DNA of 64,000 bases. It comes from an uncultured Cytophagales bacterium (GTDB taxonomy: Bacteria; Bacteroidota; Bacteroidia; Cytophagales; Thermonemataceae). The position numbers and the translations under genes were made by a program. The stretch's first letter is position 1. The number at the start of each line of letters is the position of its first letter. The notes beneath the pieces were generated by a model. The model did not search any database, was not told where the DNA came from, and worked only from the letters and a program-made list of their open reading frames with translations. Of the stretch, positions 1-8,622 are shown piece after piece. The stretch covers positions 1 through 64,000 of the forward strand of contig CALLAC010000004.1 of the NCBI GenBank assembly GCA_938002655.1. Reading direction: 5' to 3'.

Positions 1-763
1 CAATGATTTTATCGCCGTCTCTATCAGGACAACCTTGGAATTCAGCTGTACCAGCTTCATCAGGGCAAGCATCATCACCATCGGCAATGCCGTCGTTATC
101 TCTATCAGGACAGCCACCCAACTCTTTTTTACCAGCCTCAGCAGGGCATTTATCTTTTCTATCAGGTACGCCATCGCCGTCGCTATCTTTGGGTTTACCG
201 AGTTTGAAAGTCAAACCGCCATTGTGCATCCAATACACTCTAGGACCTACACCACCAAAATCATTTTCTTTGGGAGCAAGAGGCATAGCATTGTAGGCTG
301 TTCTCAATGTGAGAGCAACACTCTCATTGAACCAGAAGTTCAAGCCTAAACCTCCTCCTACTTGTCCATAACTTAAATCATCCAATCTATGCAAACCACC
401 ACCAACAAAGAGGTATGGGTCAAACCAGAAATTTTCTTTATTTCCTAATGGATGAACTTGAAGATTTAGTGTTAAAAAATTTGAGAGTATTCCATTACCA
501 CTTCTTTCCGTTGAATCTATTTTATCAATTCTACTTAAAGTGTAGTTAGTTGTTAGGCTAATCAGAGGTACTATGCGATACCCTGCAGTAACTCCTATGC
601 CTTCGTTCCAGTTTTTAGTTTCAAAGGGCTTTTTCTCTTGGGCATAAGGAAGAATAAAATCCATTGCAGAATAATGGAAACCTATATTCCATTTATCCTG
701 AGCTTGCAAGTTGCCCACTACCAAACAAGCGAGCAAGAAAAAAAGTAGTTTGGTCTTTTTCAT
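1..763 (-). CDS. OmpA-family outer membrane protein with thrombospondin type 3 repeats (C-terminus cut off)
   Basis: The gene runs off the left edge, so it is missing from the ORF track; I translated it by hand from the ATG at 763. It opens with a signal peptide ([22 protein letters not shown]). About 180 residues follow that look like an eight-strand-type outer membrane barrel, with alternating aromatic/Gly patterns such as [10 protein letters not shown] and a G-rich strand [12 protein letters not shown]. After that come calcium-binding thrombospondin type 3 repeats ([41 protein letters not shown]). Bacteroidetes proteins of this layout normally end in a peptidoglycan-binding OmpA domain, which would lie outside the window. 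The likely role is anchoring the outer membrane to the cell wall; that is inferred from the family. It is divergent from kdsA. Confidence 0.85.
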   Translation of the reverse strand, partial: MKKTKLLFFLLACLVVGNLQAQDKWNIGFHYSAMDFILPYAQEKKPFETKNWNEGIGVTAGYRIVPLISLTTNYTLSRIDKIDSTERSGNGILSNFLTLNLQVHPLGNKENFWFDPYLFVGGGLHRLDDLSYGQVGGGLGLNFWFNESVALTLRTAYNAMPLAPKENDFGGVGPRVYWMHNGGLTFKLGKPKDSDGDGVPDRKDKCPAEAGKKELGGCPDRDNDGIADGDDACPDEAGTAEFQGCPDRDGDKII

Positions 764-952
764 AAGGTTTAACATTGTTTACTACATTTAAGGTTTTGAG
801 GTTGCTAAACTTCTTGGTGCAAAGTTGCACAAAAGAATAAAAAATCAAAACAAAAAAATATTTTTTTTCAAAAATCTGTTGCAAATCTTTTGGATTTTTT
901 TGTAAAAAGCAAGAAATTGCCACAAAAACTAAAAAATTTATCTTGGCTTAAT

Positions 953-1804
953 ATGCAAAAAAGAATTGTAAAAGTAGGGAATATCGCTTGTGGTAGCGAA
1001 AAATTATTTCTGATATCAGGCCCTTGTGTGATTGAGGACGAACTAACTATGATGAAAACTGCTGAAACACTTAGAAAGGTATCCGAAAGGCTTCATATTC
1101 CTGTAATATTTAAGTCCTCTTATCAGAAAGATAACCGCAGTTCTTTGGAATATTATATCGGTCCTCGTATTGAAAAAGGGCTGGAAATGCTTGCCAAAAT
1201 TAAAAAGGAATTTGGTTTTCCTCTGCTTTCTGATGTGCATTATCCCGAACAAGTGCCTCTGGCTGCAGAAGTGCTTGATATTTTGCAGATACCCGCCTAT
1301 TTGTGCATGCAAACCGATTTGCTTGTAGCCGTTGCCCAAACCCAGAAAGTCATCAATATCAAACACGGGCAATTTCTTGCTCCCGAAAATATGGCAAAGC
1401 CTGTTCAAAAAGCTATCGATAGCGGCAACGAACAAATCATTCTTACCGAAAGAGGATATACCTTTGGCTATAACGATTTAGTAGTAGACCCTCGCAGTTT
1501 TTATCATCTCAATCAGATTGGATTTCCTGTGGTATTTGATATTACTCACTCTATTCGCAAATATGGCATACCCAGTGCCGACCCCAAAGGCGGAGCAAGA
1601 GAATTTCTTCCGACCATCGCACGAGCAGGAGTTGCGGCAGGAGTTGATGGCGTATTCATAGAAACACACCCCGAACCCGCCAAAGCCCTTTGCGATGCCG
1701 CCAGCCAAATGTGTGTGTATGATTTAGAAGAGTTTTTAAAGCCGCTCATTGAAATTCACGAGCTTGAAGTAAAATATCGTGAAAAAACTTTGGCTTTGGC
1801 TTGA
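953..1804 (+). CDS. kdsA: 3-deoxy-8-phosphooctulonate synthase (KDO-8-P synthase)
   Basis: Condenses phosphoenolpyruvate with arabinose 5-phosphate to give KDO 8-phosphate, the precursor of the KDO sugar of lipid A core; cytoplasmic. The 283-aa product is a full-length TIM-barrel enzyme with family motifs: KSSYQKDNRSS (substrate loop), QIPAYLCMQTDL, INIKHGQFLAPENM, ERGYTFGYNDLVVD and FDITHSIRKYG. The motif ISGPCVIE near residue 22 has Cys where the metal-independent E. coli enzyme has Asn, which points to the metal-dependent class. The track ORF starts at 890, but its first 21 residues (MDFFVKSKKLPQ...) do not fit the family; the ATG at 953 gives the usual length. Confidence 0.95.
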   Translation: MQKRIVKVGNIACGSEKLFLISGPCVIEDELTMMKTAETLRKVSERLHIPVIFKSSYQKDNRSSLEYYIGPRIEKGLEMLAKIKKEFGFPLLSDVHYPEQVPLAAEVLDILQIPAYLCMQTDLLVAVAQTQKVINIKHGQFLAPENMAKPVQKAIDSGNEQIILTERGYTFGYNDLVVDPRSFYHLNQIGFPVVFDITHSIRKYGIPSADPKGGAREFLPTIARAGVAAGVDGVFIETHPEPAKALCDAASQMCVYDLEEFLKPLIEIHELEVKYREKTLALA

Positions 1805-1849
1805 TTTTTGAGAATTTTTATTTAATTTAGCACTCAAATAGCAAAAAAC

Positions 1850-1987
1850 ATGAAAAAATCGAAATTCTTTTTAGCCTTTATAGCAATAGTAGCCTTGATA
1901 GCTATATCTGCTTGCAATCGCCGTTATACTTGCCCTACATATTTGAAGCAAGAAAACAAAACAGAAAAGCAAGATATTCGTGGATAA
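1850..1987 (+). CDS. Tiny lipoprotein, 45 aa, unknown function
   Basis: Too short for the ORF track; translated by hand. The product has a signal sequence (MKKSKFFLAFIAIVALIAIS) ending in a lipobox-like ISAC, then only about 23 residues: CNRRYTCPTYLKQENK and a charged tail. After the acylated Cys the motif N-R-R-x-x-C-P-T-Y resembles the N-R-K-x-x-x-C-A-A-Y at the same place in the lipoprotein at 34683. It lies 45 nt after kdsA and before a strong palindromic terminator, so it is probably co-transcribed with kdsA. No function is recognised. The clean signal peptide, lipobox and stop support a real gene. Confidence 0.65.
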   Translation: MKKSKFFLAFIAIVALIAISACNRRYTCPTYLKQENKTEKQDIRG

Positions 1988-2003
1988 TTCCGTTTTCTAT
2001 TAA

Positions 2004-2031
2004 ATAATACCAAACCTATAATACCAAACCT
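2004..2031. repeat. Tandem duplication of a 14-nt unit
   Basis: The unit ATAATACCAAACCT occurs twice head to tail, and the second copy runs into the large palindrome that follows. Confidence 0.75.
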
Positions 2032-2059
2032 ATGAGGTTTTTAAAAACCTCATAGGTTT
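2026..2059. terminator. Perfect 17-bp palindrome, bidirectional terminator
   Basis: AAACCTATGAGGTTTTT is followed directly by its exact reverse complement. It sits between the convergent tiny lipoprotein gene and the prolyl oligopeptidase gene. T-rich ends on both sides make it plausible as a terminator in both directions. The centre is all A/T, so the RNA loop would form within the T/A run. Confidence 0.75.
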
Positions 2060-2078
2060 TTATAGGCAAGCAGTTTTA

Positions 2079-4175
2079 TTAGTTGAGCTTTTTTATTCCC
2101 ATATTCCATAGCGTGAAAGCCCAAATATCTGTCCATTCATCAATCTGCTTACTGATAGGCTTTCCTGCTCCGTGTCCTGCATCTACATCTATGCGTATAA
2201 GTGTGGGCTTTGGGCCTTTTTGATTCTCTTGCAAAGTAGCAATAAACTTAAAAGAATGAGCAGGTACTACTCTATCATCTTTATCAGCAGTATAAACCAG
2301 CGTTGCAGGGTATGAAGCAGGTTTGATGTTGTGTAAAGGTGAATACTTGTAAAGATTTTGAAAATCTTCTTTACTCTGCTCTGCCGAGCCGTATTCAGGT
2401 ACCCAAGCCCAGCCTATGGTAAATTTATGAAAACGAAGCATATCCATCACGCCTACACCCGGCAAAGCTACAGCAAAGAGTTCAGGACGCTGTACCATAC
2501 ACGCTCCTACTAACAAACCACCATTGCTACGCCCCGAAATGGCTAACTTTTCGGCAGATGTATATTTTTCTCGGATTAGAAACTCAGCAGCGGCAATAAA
2601 ATCATCAAAAACATTTTGCTTTTTCAGTCTTGCTCCGTCTAAATGCCACTCTTCTCCGTATTCACCTCCTCCACGCAAATTCGCTACTACATACACCCCG
2701 CCTACCTCTAAAAAAGGAATTATACGCATATCAAAGCTTGGATTGATACTAATATTGAAACCGCCATACCCATACAGATATGTCGGATTTTTACCGTTAC
2801 GTTTCAAACCCTTTTTATGCGTAATAAACATATGTACTCTCTTGCCATCTTTGCTTAGATAAAACACCTCTTTGGTTTCGTAATTTTCAGCTTTGAAAGA
2901 AATTTTAGGGCTAAAATACAAAGTAGATGTATGAGTAGCGAAATCGTACTTGTAGATAGTACCTCCCTGCAAAAATGAACTAAATGTATAGTAAGTAAAT
3001 GTCGCTTCCTCTTTTCCTGTAAAGCCTGCTACTGTACCCAAAGCGGGTAGTTTCAGTTCTGTATGTTTTTTGCCTTGTTTATCATAAAGCCAAACTCTAT
3101 GACTAGCATCTTGCATATAAACTGCTACTAAATAGCCTCCCATATAACGCACACTTGTCAGTACGTGTTCGCTTTCAGGAATAAGAGTTTTCCAATTCTC
3201 TACTGCGGGATTTTCCAAAGGAATAGCAACTACACGATACCGAGATGCTTGGTAATTGGTGCGTACAATTGCGTGGTTATCTAGTGTAGTGATAAGTTGG
3301 TTTTCTGCATCCTGATGAGCTATGAGAGGCTTGAAATCGGCATACGAAGTAAGTTTTTTGTACAGAATAGCTGTTCCTGCTGTTCCTTTGGGCAGAAGCA
3401 AATAAAGCAAATCGTTTTTTTCACTTACCAAAGCCGAAACATTCTGTAAAGGATTGTTTCTATCCATAAATATGAGTTCATCTTGGCTCTGGGGCGTGCC
3501 AATTTTGTGATAATAGAGTTTGTGGAACTCGTTTTTGGCTTCGTACTCTTTACCTACTTTGGGAGCATCGTAACGGCTGTAAAAAAAGCCATTTTTGTAC
3601 CAAGCAATACCCGAAAATTTTACCCAATCTAGTTTGTCGGAAAGCTTCTGTTTAGTTTGCAAATCTAGAATTTCAATCGTGTTCCAATCGGAGCCACCTT
3701 TTGCCCAAGCATAGGCAAAATAACGCTTATCTTCTGAAACAGCCCAAGAATTGATAGCAACAGTTCCCTCTGCCGACATTGTGTTCGGATCTAAGAGAAG
3801 TTCTTCGCTGTTGCCTTTTTTGAGATAAAACACAAATTGATTTTGCAAGCCATCGTTTTTTTGGATAATTTCAAAATCGCCATAACTCACAGGTACTCCC
3901 ATTTTCGGATAGTTCCAAACCTCCTGCAAACGCTTGCGGATTTGGTTGCGATAGGGTATTTGCGAAAGATAATCAGAAGTTAGGGTATTTTGAGCCTTTA
4001 TCCATTCCTTCACAGCTGCCGAATCCGAAACTTCCAGCCAGCGATAGGGGTCGGCTACTTTTACTCCAAAATATTCATCAACCTGATTAATTTTTGCTGT
4101 TTGCGGATAAGATATTTTTTGAGCAAACATTGGTGAAACCGAAACCAAAAAGATTGAAATGTAATAACGCAACAT
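2079..4175 (-). CDS. Prolyl oligopeptidase family serine peptidase (S9A), exported
   Basis: Cleaves after proline in short peptides. The signal peptide (MLRYYISIFLVSVSPMFAQ) places it in the periplasm or outside. Residues about 20-420 form the seven-bladed propeller that limits access, opening with the typical VDEYFGVKVADPYRWLE. The alpha/beta hydrolase domain follows, with the catalytic serine in GRSNGGLL, an Asp in the DKDDRVVP region and the His in DAGHGAGK, so the triad appears complete. Length (about 698 aa) is normal. The track ORF begins at a TTG (4193); the ATG at 4175 starts the signal peptide cleanly. It follows a small membrane protein gene on the same strand, about 70 nt away. Confidence 0.92.
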   Translation of the reverse strand: MLRYYISIFLVSVSPMFAQKISYPQTAKINQVDEYFGVKVADPYRWLEVSDSAAVKEWIKAQNTLTSDYLSQIPYRNQIRKRLQEVWNYPKMGVPVSYGDFEIIQKNDGLQNQFVFYLKKGNSEELLLDPNTMSAEGTVAINSWAVSEDKRYFAYAWAKGGSDWNTIEILDLQTKQKLSDKLDWVKFSGIAWYKNGFFYSRYDAPKVGKEYEAKNEFHKLYYHKIGTPQSQDELIFMDRNNPLQNVSALVSEKNDLLYLLLPKGTAGTAILYKKLTSYADFKPLIAHQDAENQLITTLDNHAIVRTNYQASRYRVVAIPLENPAVENWKTLIPESEHVLTSVRYMGGYLVAVYMQDASHRVWLYDKQGKKHTELKLPALGTVAGFTGKEEATFTYYTFSSFLQGGTIYKYDFATHTSTLYFSPKISFKAENYETKEVFYLSKDGKRVHMFITHKKGLKRNGKNPTYLYGYGGFNISINPSFDMRIIPFLEVGGVYVVANLRGGGEYGEEWHLDGARLKKQNVFDDFIAAAEFLIREKYTSAEKLAISGRSNGGLLVGACMVQRPELFAVALPGVGVMDMLRFHKFTIGWAWVPEYGSAEQSKEDFQNLYKYSPLHNIKPASYPATLVYTADKDDRVVPAHSFKFIATLQENQKGPKPTLIRIDVDAGHGAGKPISKQIDEWTDIWAFTLWNMGIKKLN

Positions 4176-4246
4176 AGACAAAGCTTTTAGCAATATAACG
4201 AAAACTTTGTCTGAATGTTGCGTGGTAGGATAAAGCTATTTTCTTG

Positions 4247-4540
4247 CTAAAAAATAAAATCCACAACTATCAAGCCCGCAGGTACTGCCCAAGAGAGAAT
4301 ACCCTTACTCATAGCTTTGCTGTAATCTAAATCGGAAAAACCTTTCCAAGCCTGTAAAATAGCAGGTATTGCTACTGCTACGTAAATTATCAGACTACCA
4401 AACGTAGTGATTTTTCCCCAAGTACTATTCCAACTTTGAGCGATATTCATGATGAAATTGATGACAAAAAAGATACTCAAACCTGCAAATAGTAAAGTGT
4501 TGATAGCAAGATTTTGCCGAGCTTTTTTGTGCTTTTCCAT
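4247..4540 (-). CDS. Small membrane protein, 97 aa, unknown
   Basis: Not recognised. The charged N-terminus (MEKHKKARQN) is followed by three hydrophobic stretches (about residues 12-32, 45-63 and 80-96), the last ending at the C-terminus (LIVVDFIF). It is therefore probably an inner-membrane protein with three helices. It precedes the prolyl oligopeptidase gene on the same strand and may share a transcript with it. Confidence 0.65.
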   Translation of the reverse strand: MEKHKKARQNLAINTLLFAGLSIFFVINFIMNIAQSWNSTWGKITTFGSLIIYVAVAIPAILQAWKGFSDLDYSKAMSKGILSWAVPAGLIVVDFIF

Positions 4541-4749
4541 AAATAAATAGTGTTAAAGGTGTAATGCTCAATAGCACCCAATCTATCAGGTTAAAAAACG
4601 CTTAGGTTCTTTGGGTCTGACTTGTCGGATACTATCTAAATATCATTTTGAAATTCGGTCTTAAAGCTACCAAAAAAATCAATCAAATAAAAGTTGGTTT
4701 GTTTGCTTTTTCTTTGTAAATTTAACGAAAATCTTAATATATCCTTGCT

Positions 4750-6195
4750 ATGGAAGACGAAAAAATTATCAGCACAAGGCAAAAAGCCTTGAAAATCAAT
4801 TTAGATACAAGCATTTATGGCTCATTTGCCGAAATAGGTGCAGGACAAGAAACCGCCGCTATTTTTTTCAAAGCAGGTGGAGCCTCGGGTACTATTGCCA
4901 AAACAATTTCGGCTTACGATATGACTTTCAGCGATGCTATTTACGGCAAAGAAGAAAGCGGCAGGTACGTATGTGAACCTCGCCTTATGAAAATGCTAGA
5001 CAAAGAATTCAGACTTTTAGAATTGCGTTTGGGTGAAAAAAGAGGCGAAACCACCAAGTTTTTTGCTTTCGCCAATACTGTTACTACTATCAATTATACA
5101 CGTACCGTACAAGGGCACGGCTGGCTGGGGGTTCGCTTTCAACTCAGGCCGCAGTCGCTACCCAATGATGTGGTAATACACGTCAGAATGAACGATAAAG
5201 ACGCTATTCTGCAACAACAAGCCTACGGTATTTTGGGAGTAAATCTTATTTATGCCTGCTTTTTCTACTACCAAGACCCCAAAGCCTTTTTGCTTTCGCT
5301 TATGGATAACCTTTCACGCGAACGCATAGAAATCGACATGATACGCTTTGAGGGTCCTGATTTCAAAAGCATTGATAATCGCCTCATTACACTCAAATTG
5401 GTACTATTTGGCTTGGCAGATGCGGCTATGTTCAACCCCAAAGCTGAAATGTTACAACCTGCCGATGCTCTTTATAAAAAAAATGTACTTATCTTGCGAG
5501 GACGCTTCCGCCCTGTCACGCATGTCAATATGGATATGTTTCGTAAGGCTAAAAGGCAGTTTCTCACAGATTTACCACCCGAAGAACACGACAAGACCGT
5601 CGTTCTAGCCGAACTTACCTTGCAAGACCTTAAAGGCTCTAATGCAGACATTGATATACAGGATTTCCTTGACCGAGTAGATATTCTCTGCACACTTGGG
5701 CAAAATGTAATGATTTCTAACTTTCAAGAACATTCTAGACTTATTTCCTACATTTCTCAACTTACTAAAAAGAAAATCGCTATTGTCATTGGCAGACTTA
5801 TTCTCGAACAGCTTTGCGACCCTAAACGCTACGCTAATTTGCGAGGCGGTTTGCTAGAAGCATTCAGTAAATTGTTTATCAATGATTTGCACGTGTATGT
5901 ATACCCATATTTGAAAGATGGCGTTCCACAAACCTTTGAAAACCTAGAAGTCAATCCTACATTACAACCACTCATCGAATACCTACGTATCAATGGTAAA
6001 ATTACCGATATCATAGATTACGACGAAGAAGTGCTCAACATTTATTCTGAAAAAGTCTTAGAAATGATACGTACCAACCAAGAAGGCTGGGAAGAAATGG
6101 TTCCCGAAGCCGTAGCCCGAAAAATTAAAGAAAATTGCCTTTTTGGTTTTCCTTGTGTGGTAGTAGGCGAAAAAAGAAGATTTGTAGAGACATAG
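4750..6195 (+). CDS. Conserved-looking 481-aa cytoplasmic protein, function not recognised
   Basis: A long, well-formed ORF with normal codon use and no signal peptide or membrane segment. The N-terminal 60 residues contain INLDTSIYGSFAEIGAGQE and a Gly/Ala-rich stretch FFKAGGASGTIAKTISAYD. A central part has TINYTRTVQGHGWLGVRFQ. The C-terminal third is helical and Leu-rich and ends in a basic tail (VVVGEKRRFVET). I see no P-loop, helix-turn-helix or metal site that I can name. I have a vague memory of Bacteroidetes proteins of this type carrying a nicotinate-nucleotide adenylyltransferase label, but there is no visible nucleotidyltransferase HxGH motif, so I do not assign it. It is flanked by a divergent small membrane protein gene and a convergent ABC transporter gene. 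Confidence 0.8.
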   Translation: MEDEKIISTRQKALKINLDTSIYGSFAEIGAGQETAAIFFKAGGASGTIAKTISAYDMTFSDAIYGKEESGRYVCEPRLMKMLDKEFRLLELRLGEKRGETTKFFAFANTVTTINYTRTVQGHGWLGVRFQLRPQSLPNDVVIHVRMNDKDAILQQQAYGILGVNLIYACFFYYQDPKAFLLSLMDNLSRERIEIDMIRFEGPDFKSIDNRLITLKLVLFGLADAAMFNPKAEMLQPADALYKKNVLILRGRFRPVTHVNMDMFRKAKRQFLTDLPPEEHDKTVVLAELTLQDLKGSNADIDIQDFLDRVDILCTLGQNVMISNFQEHSRLISYISQLTKKKIAIVIGRLILEQLCDPKRYANLRGGLLEAFSKLFINDLHVYVYPYLKDGVPQTFENLEVNPTLQPLIEYLRINGKITDIIDYDEEVLNIYSEKVLEMIRTNQEGWEEMVPEAVARKIKENCLFGFPCVVVGEKRRFVET

Positions 6196-6203
6196 ATTTA
6201 CAG

Positions 6204-6232
6204 ATAAGGTCTTCAAGAAATGAAGCCCTTAT
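6204..6232. terminator. Hairpin between convergent genes
   Basis: ATAAGGTCTTCA and TGAAGCCCTTAT pair with a single mismatch around a 5-nt loop (AGAAA). The hairpin lies between the stop of the 481-aa gene and the stop of the ABC transporter gene. No strong T-run follows on either side. Confidence 0.45.
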
Positions 6233-6239
6233 TTATGGA

Positions 6240-8489
6240 TTATCTTTCTGTACGGCGAGGTTTTACATTCCGTAAAATGTCCAAAGCGATGTTTTGCTGT
6301 GAGATTAACTCACGGAAAGCATCATCTTGCAATAGCTCCTGATAGTCGCCAATGCGATGAATGGTTCGGTCTTTAAGAAAAATTATTTTGGGAATACGTG
6401 CCAAAATAGAAATATCATTAGAAACCATTATGAGAGTCCAAGGATTTTCTTCATTCATTAAAAATTCAATAATTTTATTACGCTCCACTACCGAAAAATC
6501 TTTCAAAAAGTCGTTGATAATAAGCAGTTTTGGTCTTGCCGCCACGCAACGAGCTAAAATGAGTTTTCTTCTTTCTACGGAAGAAAGTTCTTTGCCACCT
6601 GCGGTAAGTTCGGTATGCAAACCTTCGGGCAAAGCATTGATTTTTTCGTATAAACCAACATTTTCCAAAGCCCAAACTACATCCTGATACTTCACTTGGC
6701 TACGCCCCATAGAAACATTGTCTAGAATAGTTCCTGAAAAAATTTCATCTTCGGAAAAATTATCTTCCGTGACAGCACGATAGCTGAAAAGATTTATATC
6801 TCGCAAAGAGCAATTAGAAACCGTAGCTACCCCATCAAAATCATCAAAGTTGCCTAAAATCATTTTCACCAAACTACTTTTTCCTGCCCCATCGGCCCCT
6901 GCAATGCAAACACGCTCATTAGAATGAATATCCAAGTTTATATTTTTGAGCAAATATTTAGGTCCATAATGTATGGAAAGATTTTTGAAATGTAGCGAAA
7001 GCCCCCCTTCTACTTTGCTCAAATCAATCTTGATACCATGTTCTTTGTTAAGAGGAATATCTGTAACATTACCAATTTTTTCAGCCGAAGTGAGCAAATC
7101 ATAAATAATATCCATACTTACCACCAATTTTTCTGCTGATGCCACCACCAGAATAATCACCACTTCCGAAGCCACAAACTGCCCCAAAGTGATTTGCCCA
7201 TCTACCACCAAAAGCGTGCCCACAATCAAAAGACCCGCAGTAATGGCTATTTTGAAAATAGTTATGCTCAAAAAATGTCCAATAAGCACTTTGAAATGCT
7301 TTTTACGATAGTAGAGATAGTTATTTACGTAATTGTCCATTTTTTCAAGAGGCAAGTTTGAGGTACTTGCCAAACGGAACGACTCAAGAGTACGAGCAAC
7401 TTCTTCAAGCCAATGAGCAATTTTATACTTATATTTTGACTCCATCAAACTGGCTTCTAAGCCCTTCGGACCTGTAAAATAAAAAGTAGCTATCAATACA
7501 CCTACGGTCACAATAGAAAAAGCTAAAAATGAAGGGTGATAAAATGACAAAAGTAGCAAACCTGCAATCATCTGGATAACTGCCCCCAAAATATCAATCA
7601 AGAGTTTGGGCATACCTTTCTGAATAGTAAGAATATCAAAAAAGCGGTTCATTAGTTCGGGGGGATAGTATTCTGAAAGTTTTTCAGGCTTCATACGAGG
7701 CAAACGATAAATAAACTCAAAGGCTGTTTTGGCGAAAATTCTTTGTTGTAAAATCTCCACTACTGTCATTTGCATAATTTGCAACCCCCCTGTAATCATT
7801 ACTCCTGCAATAATAATTACCATCAATACAATGGTAGAACTAATTACCGAACCTGCCGAAATAAGTGTGATAATAGCTTGAATACCTAAGGGCAAAGTGA
7901 GCGAAAGCAAACCAATGACAATAGAATAAACGTAAATGTAGCCTATATCTTTACGTTCGGCACGTAGAATACGAAACACTCTTTCCAATGGTGTAGGCTT
8001 ATTGCCTTTCTTGTAATAGTCATCTTCCAAATACTCCATCGGAAAGCACGTAACAACCATTATTTGCCCGTTCAAATCGGTATTAGGGTGATTTTCATAG
8101 ACAAGCAAATCTTTGGCACTCAGCCCTGTATCTTCCCAAAAAGTTTCTTTTCCTGTTTTCAAATCATATACTACGCTACGTCCTTTTTTATTCTTTTTCA
8201 CAAGAATAGGCTCAACGGTATAGTCATCTCCTTTGTCTACAAAAAAGAGCATGGCAAAATCGGCTTGCTCTATGAACATTTCTAAATCTTGAGGGTAGAT
8301 GTTGTTTTTCAGGATATTCAGATTGATTTTACGAGCCTTATCCGCCAAATCGTCTATGAATTTTAAGACATCAGATTTGGCATACTCTTTTTTTTCTAGA
8401 TAACTCTCTTTGAGGTCAAAAGCGTTGAAAGTCAAATCAACAGATTTAGCAAACTGCTTGACAATCACATCTATCTGATAGGTATTCAT
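6240..8489 (-). CDS. ABC exporter, fused permease and degenerate ATP-binding domain
   Basis: The 749-aa protein has an N-terminal soluble region of about 165 residues that I do not recognise and that lacks an obvious C39 peptidase active site. A type I exporter membrane domain follows (about residues 180-470; hydrophobic helices around IYVYSIVIGLLSLTLPLG and VLMVIIIAGVMITGG). The C-terminal domain is an ABC ATPase whose Walker A is intact (GADGAGKSS). The other motifs are not: the Q-loop region reads VTEDNFSEDEIF, the signature is ELSSVERR instead of LSGGQ, Walker B reads LLIINDF instead of hhhhDE, and the H-loop reads MVSNDIS with Asn for His. It may bind ATP but hydrolyse it poorly. Such exporters often work with an HlyD-type partner; none is adjacent. 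Confidence 0.85.
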   Translation of the reverse strand: MNTYQIDVIVKQFAKSVDLTFNAFDLKESYLEKKEYAKSDVLKFIDDLADKARKINLNILKNNIYPQDLEMFIEQADFAMLFFVDKGDDYTVEPILVKKNKKGRSVVYDLKTGKETFWEDTGLSAKDLLVYENHPNTDLNGQIMVVTCFPMEYLEDDYYKKGNKPTPLERVFRILRAERKDIGYIYVYSIVIGLLSLTLPLGIQAIITLISAGSVISSTIVLMVIIIAGVMITGGLQIMQMTVVEILQQRIFAKTAFEFIYRLPRMKPEKLSEYYPPELMNRFFDILTIQKGMPKLLIDILGAVIQMIAGLLLLSFYHPSFLAFSIVTVGVLIATFYFTGPKGLEASLMESKYKYKIAHWLEEVARTLESFRLASTSNLPLEKMDNYVNNYLYYRKKHFKVLIGHFLSITIFKIAITAGLLIVGTLLVVDGQITLGQFVASEVVIILVVASAEKLVVSMDIIYDLLTSAEKIGNVTDIPLNKEHGIKIDLSKVEGGLSLHFKNLSIHYGPKYLLKNINLDIHSNERVCIAGADGAGKSSLVKMILGNFDDFDGVATVSNCSLRDINLFSYRAVTEDNFSEDEIFSGTILDNVSMGRSQVKYQDVVWALENVGLYEKINALPEGLHTELTAGGKELSSVERRKLILARCVAARPKLLIINDFLKDFSVVERNKIIEFLMNEENPWTLIMVSNDISILARIPKIIFLKDRTIHRIGDYQELLQDDAFRELISQQNIALDILRNVKPRRTER

Positions 8490-8576
8490 CAGTAAAAAGA
8501 TTTAATTTTTTTAGCAATATAGCAAAAACATTAGCAAAATTGCAAATATTTTTGTTTTTTACAGCCGAAAAGTGCC

Positions 8577-8606
8577 TTTTGCATTAACAAAGAAATTGTA
8601 AGTTTG
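8577..8606 (+). promoter_or_regulatory. Bacteroidetes-type promoter for the epimerase gene
   Basis: TTTTG, then 17 nt, then TAAGTTTG (8599-8606), matching the -33 TTTG and -7 TAnnTTTG elements of the primary sigma factor. The predicted start lies about 10 nt before the ATG at 8623, giving a very short leader. Confidence 0.65.
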
Positions 8607-8622
8607 CAAAAATAATTAGCCA

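Noticed and set aside
3-349. Plus-strand ORFs of 97 and 104 aa at the left edge
   Set aside because: They are shadows of the minus-strand thrombospondin repeats; their Ser/Pro-rich products are a frame artefact.
693-923. Minus ORF of 76 aa between the OmpA-family gene and kdsA
   Set aside because: It lies in a different frame from the real minus-strand gene, has no usable motif and overlaps the start region of both true genes.
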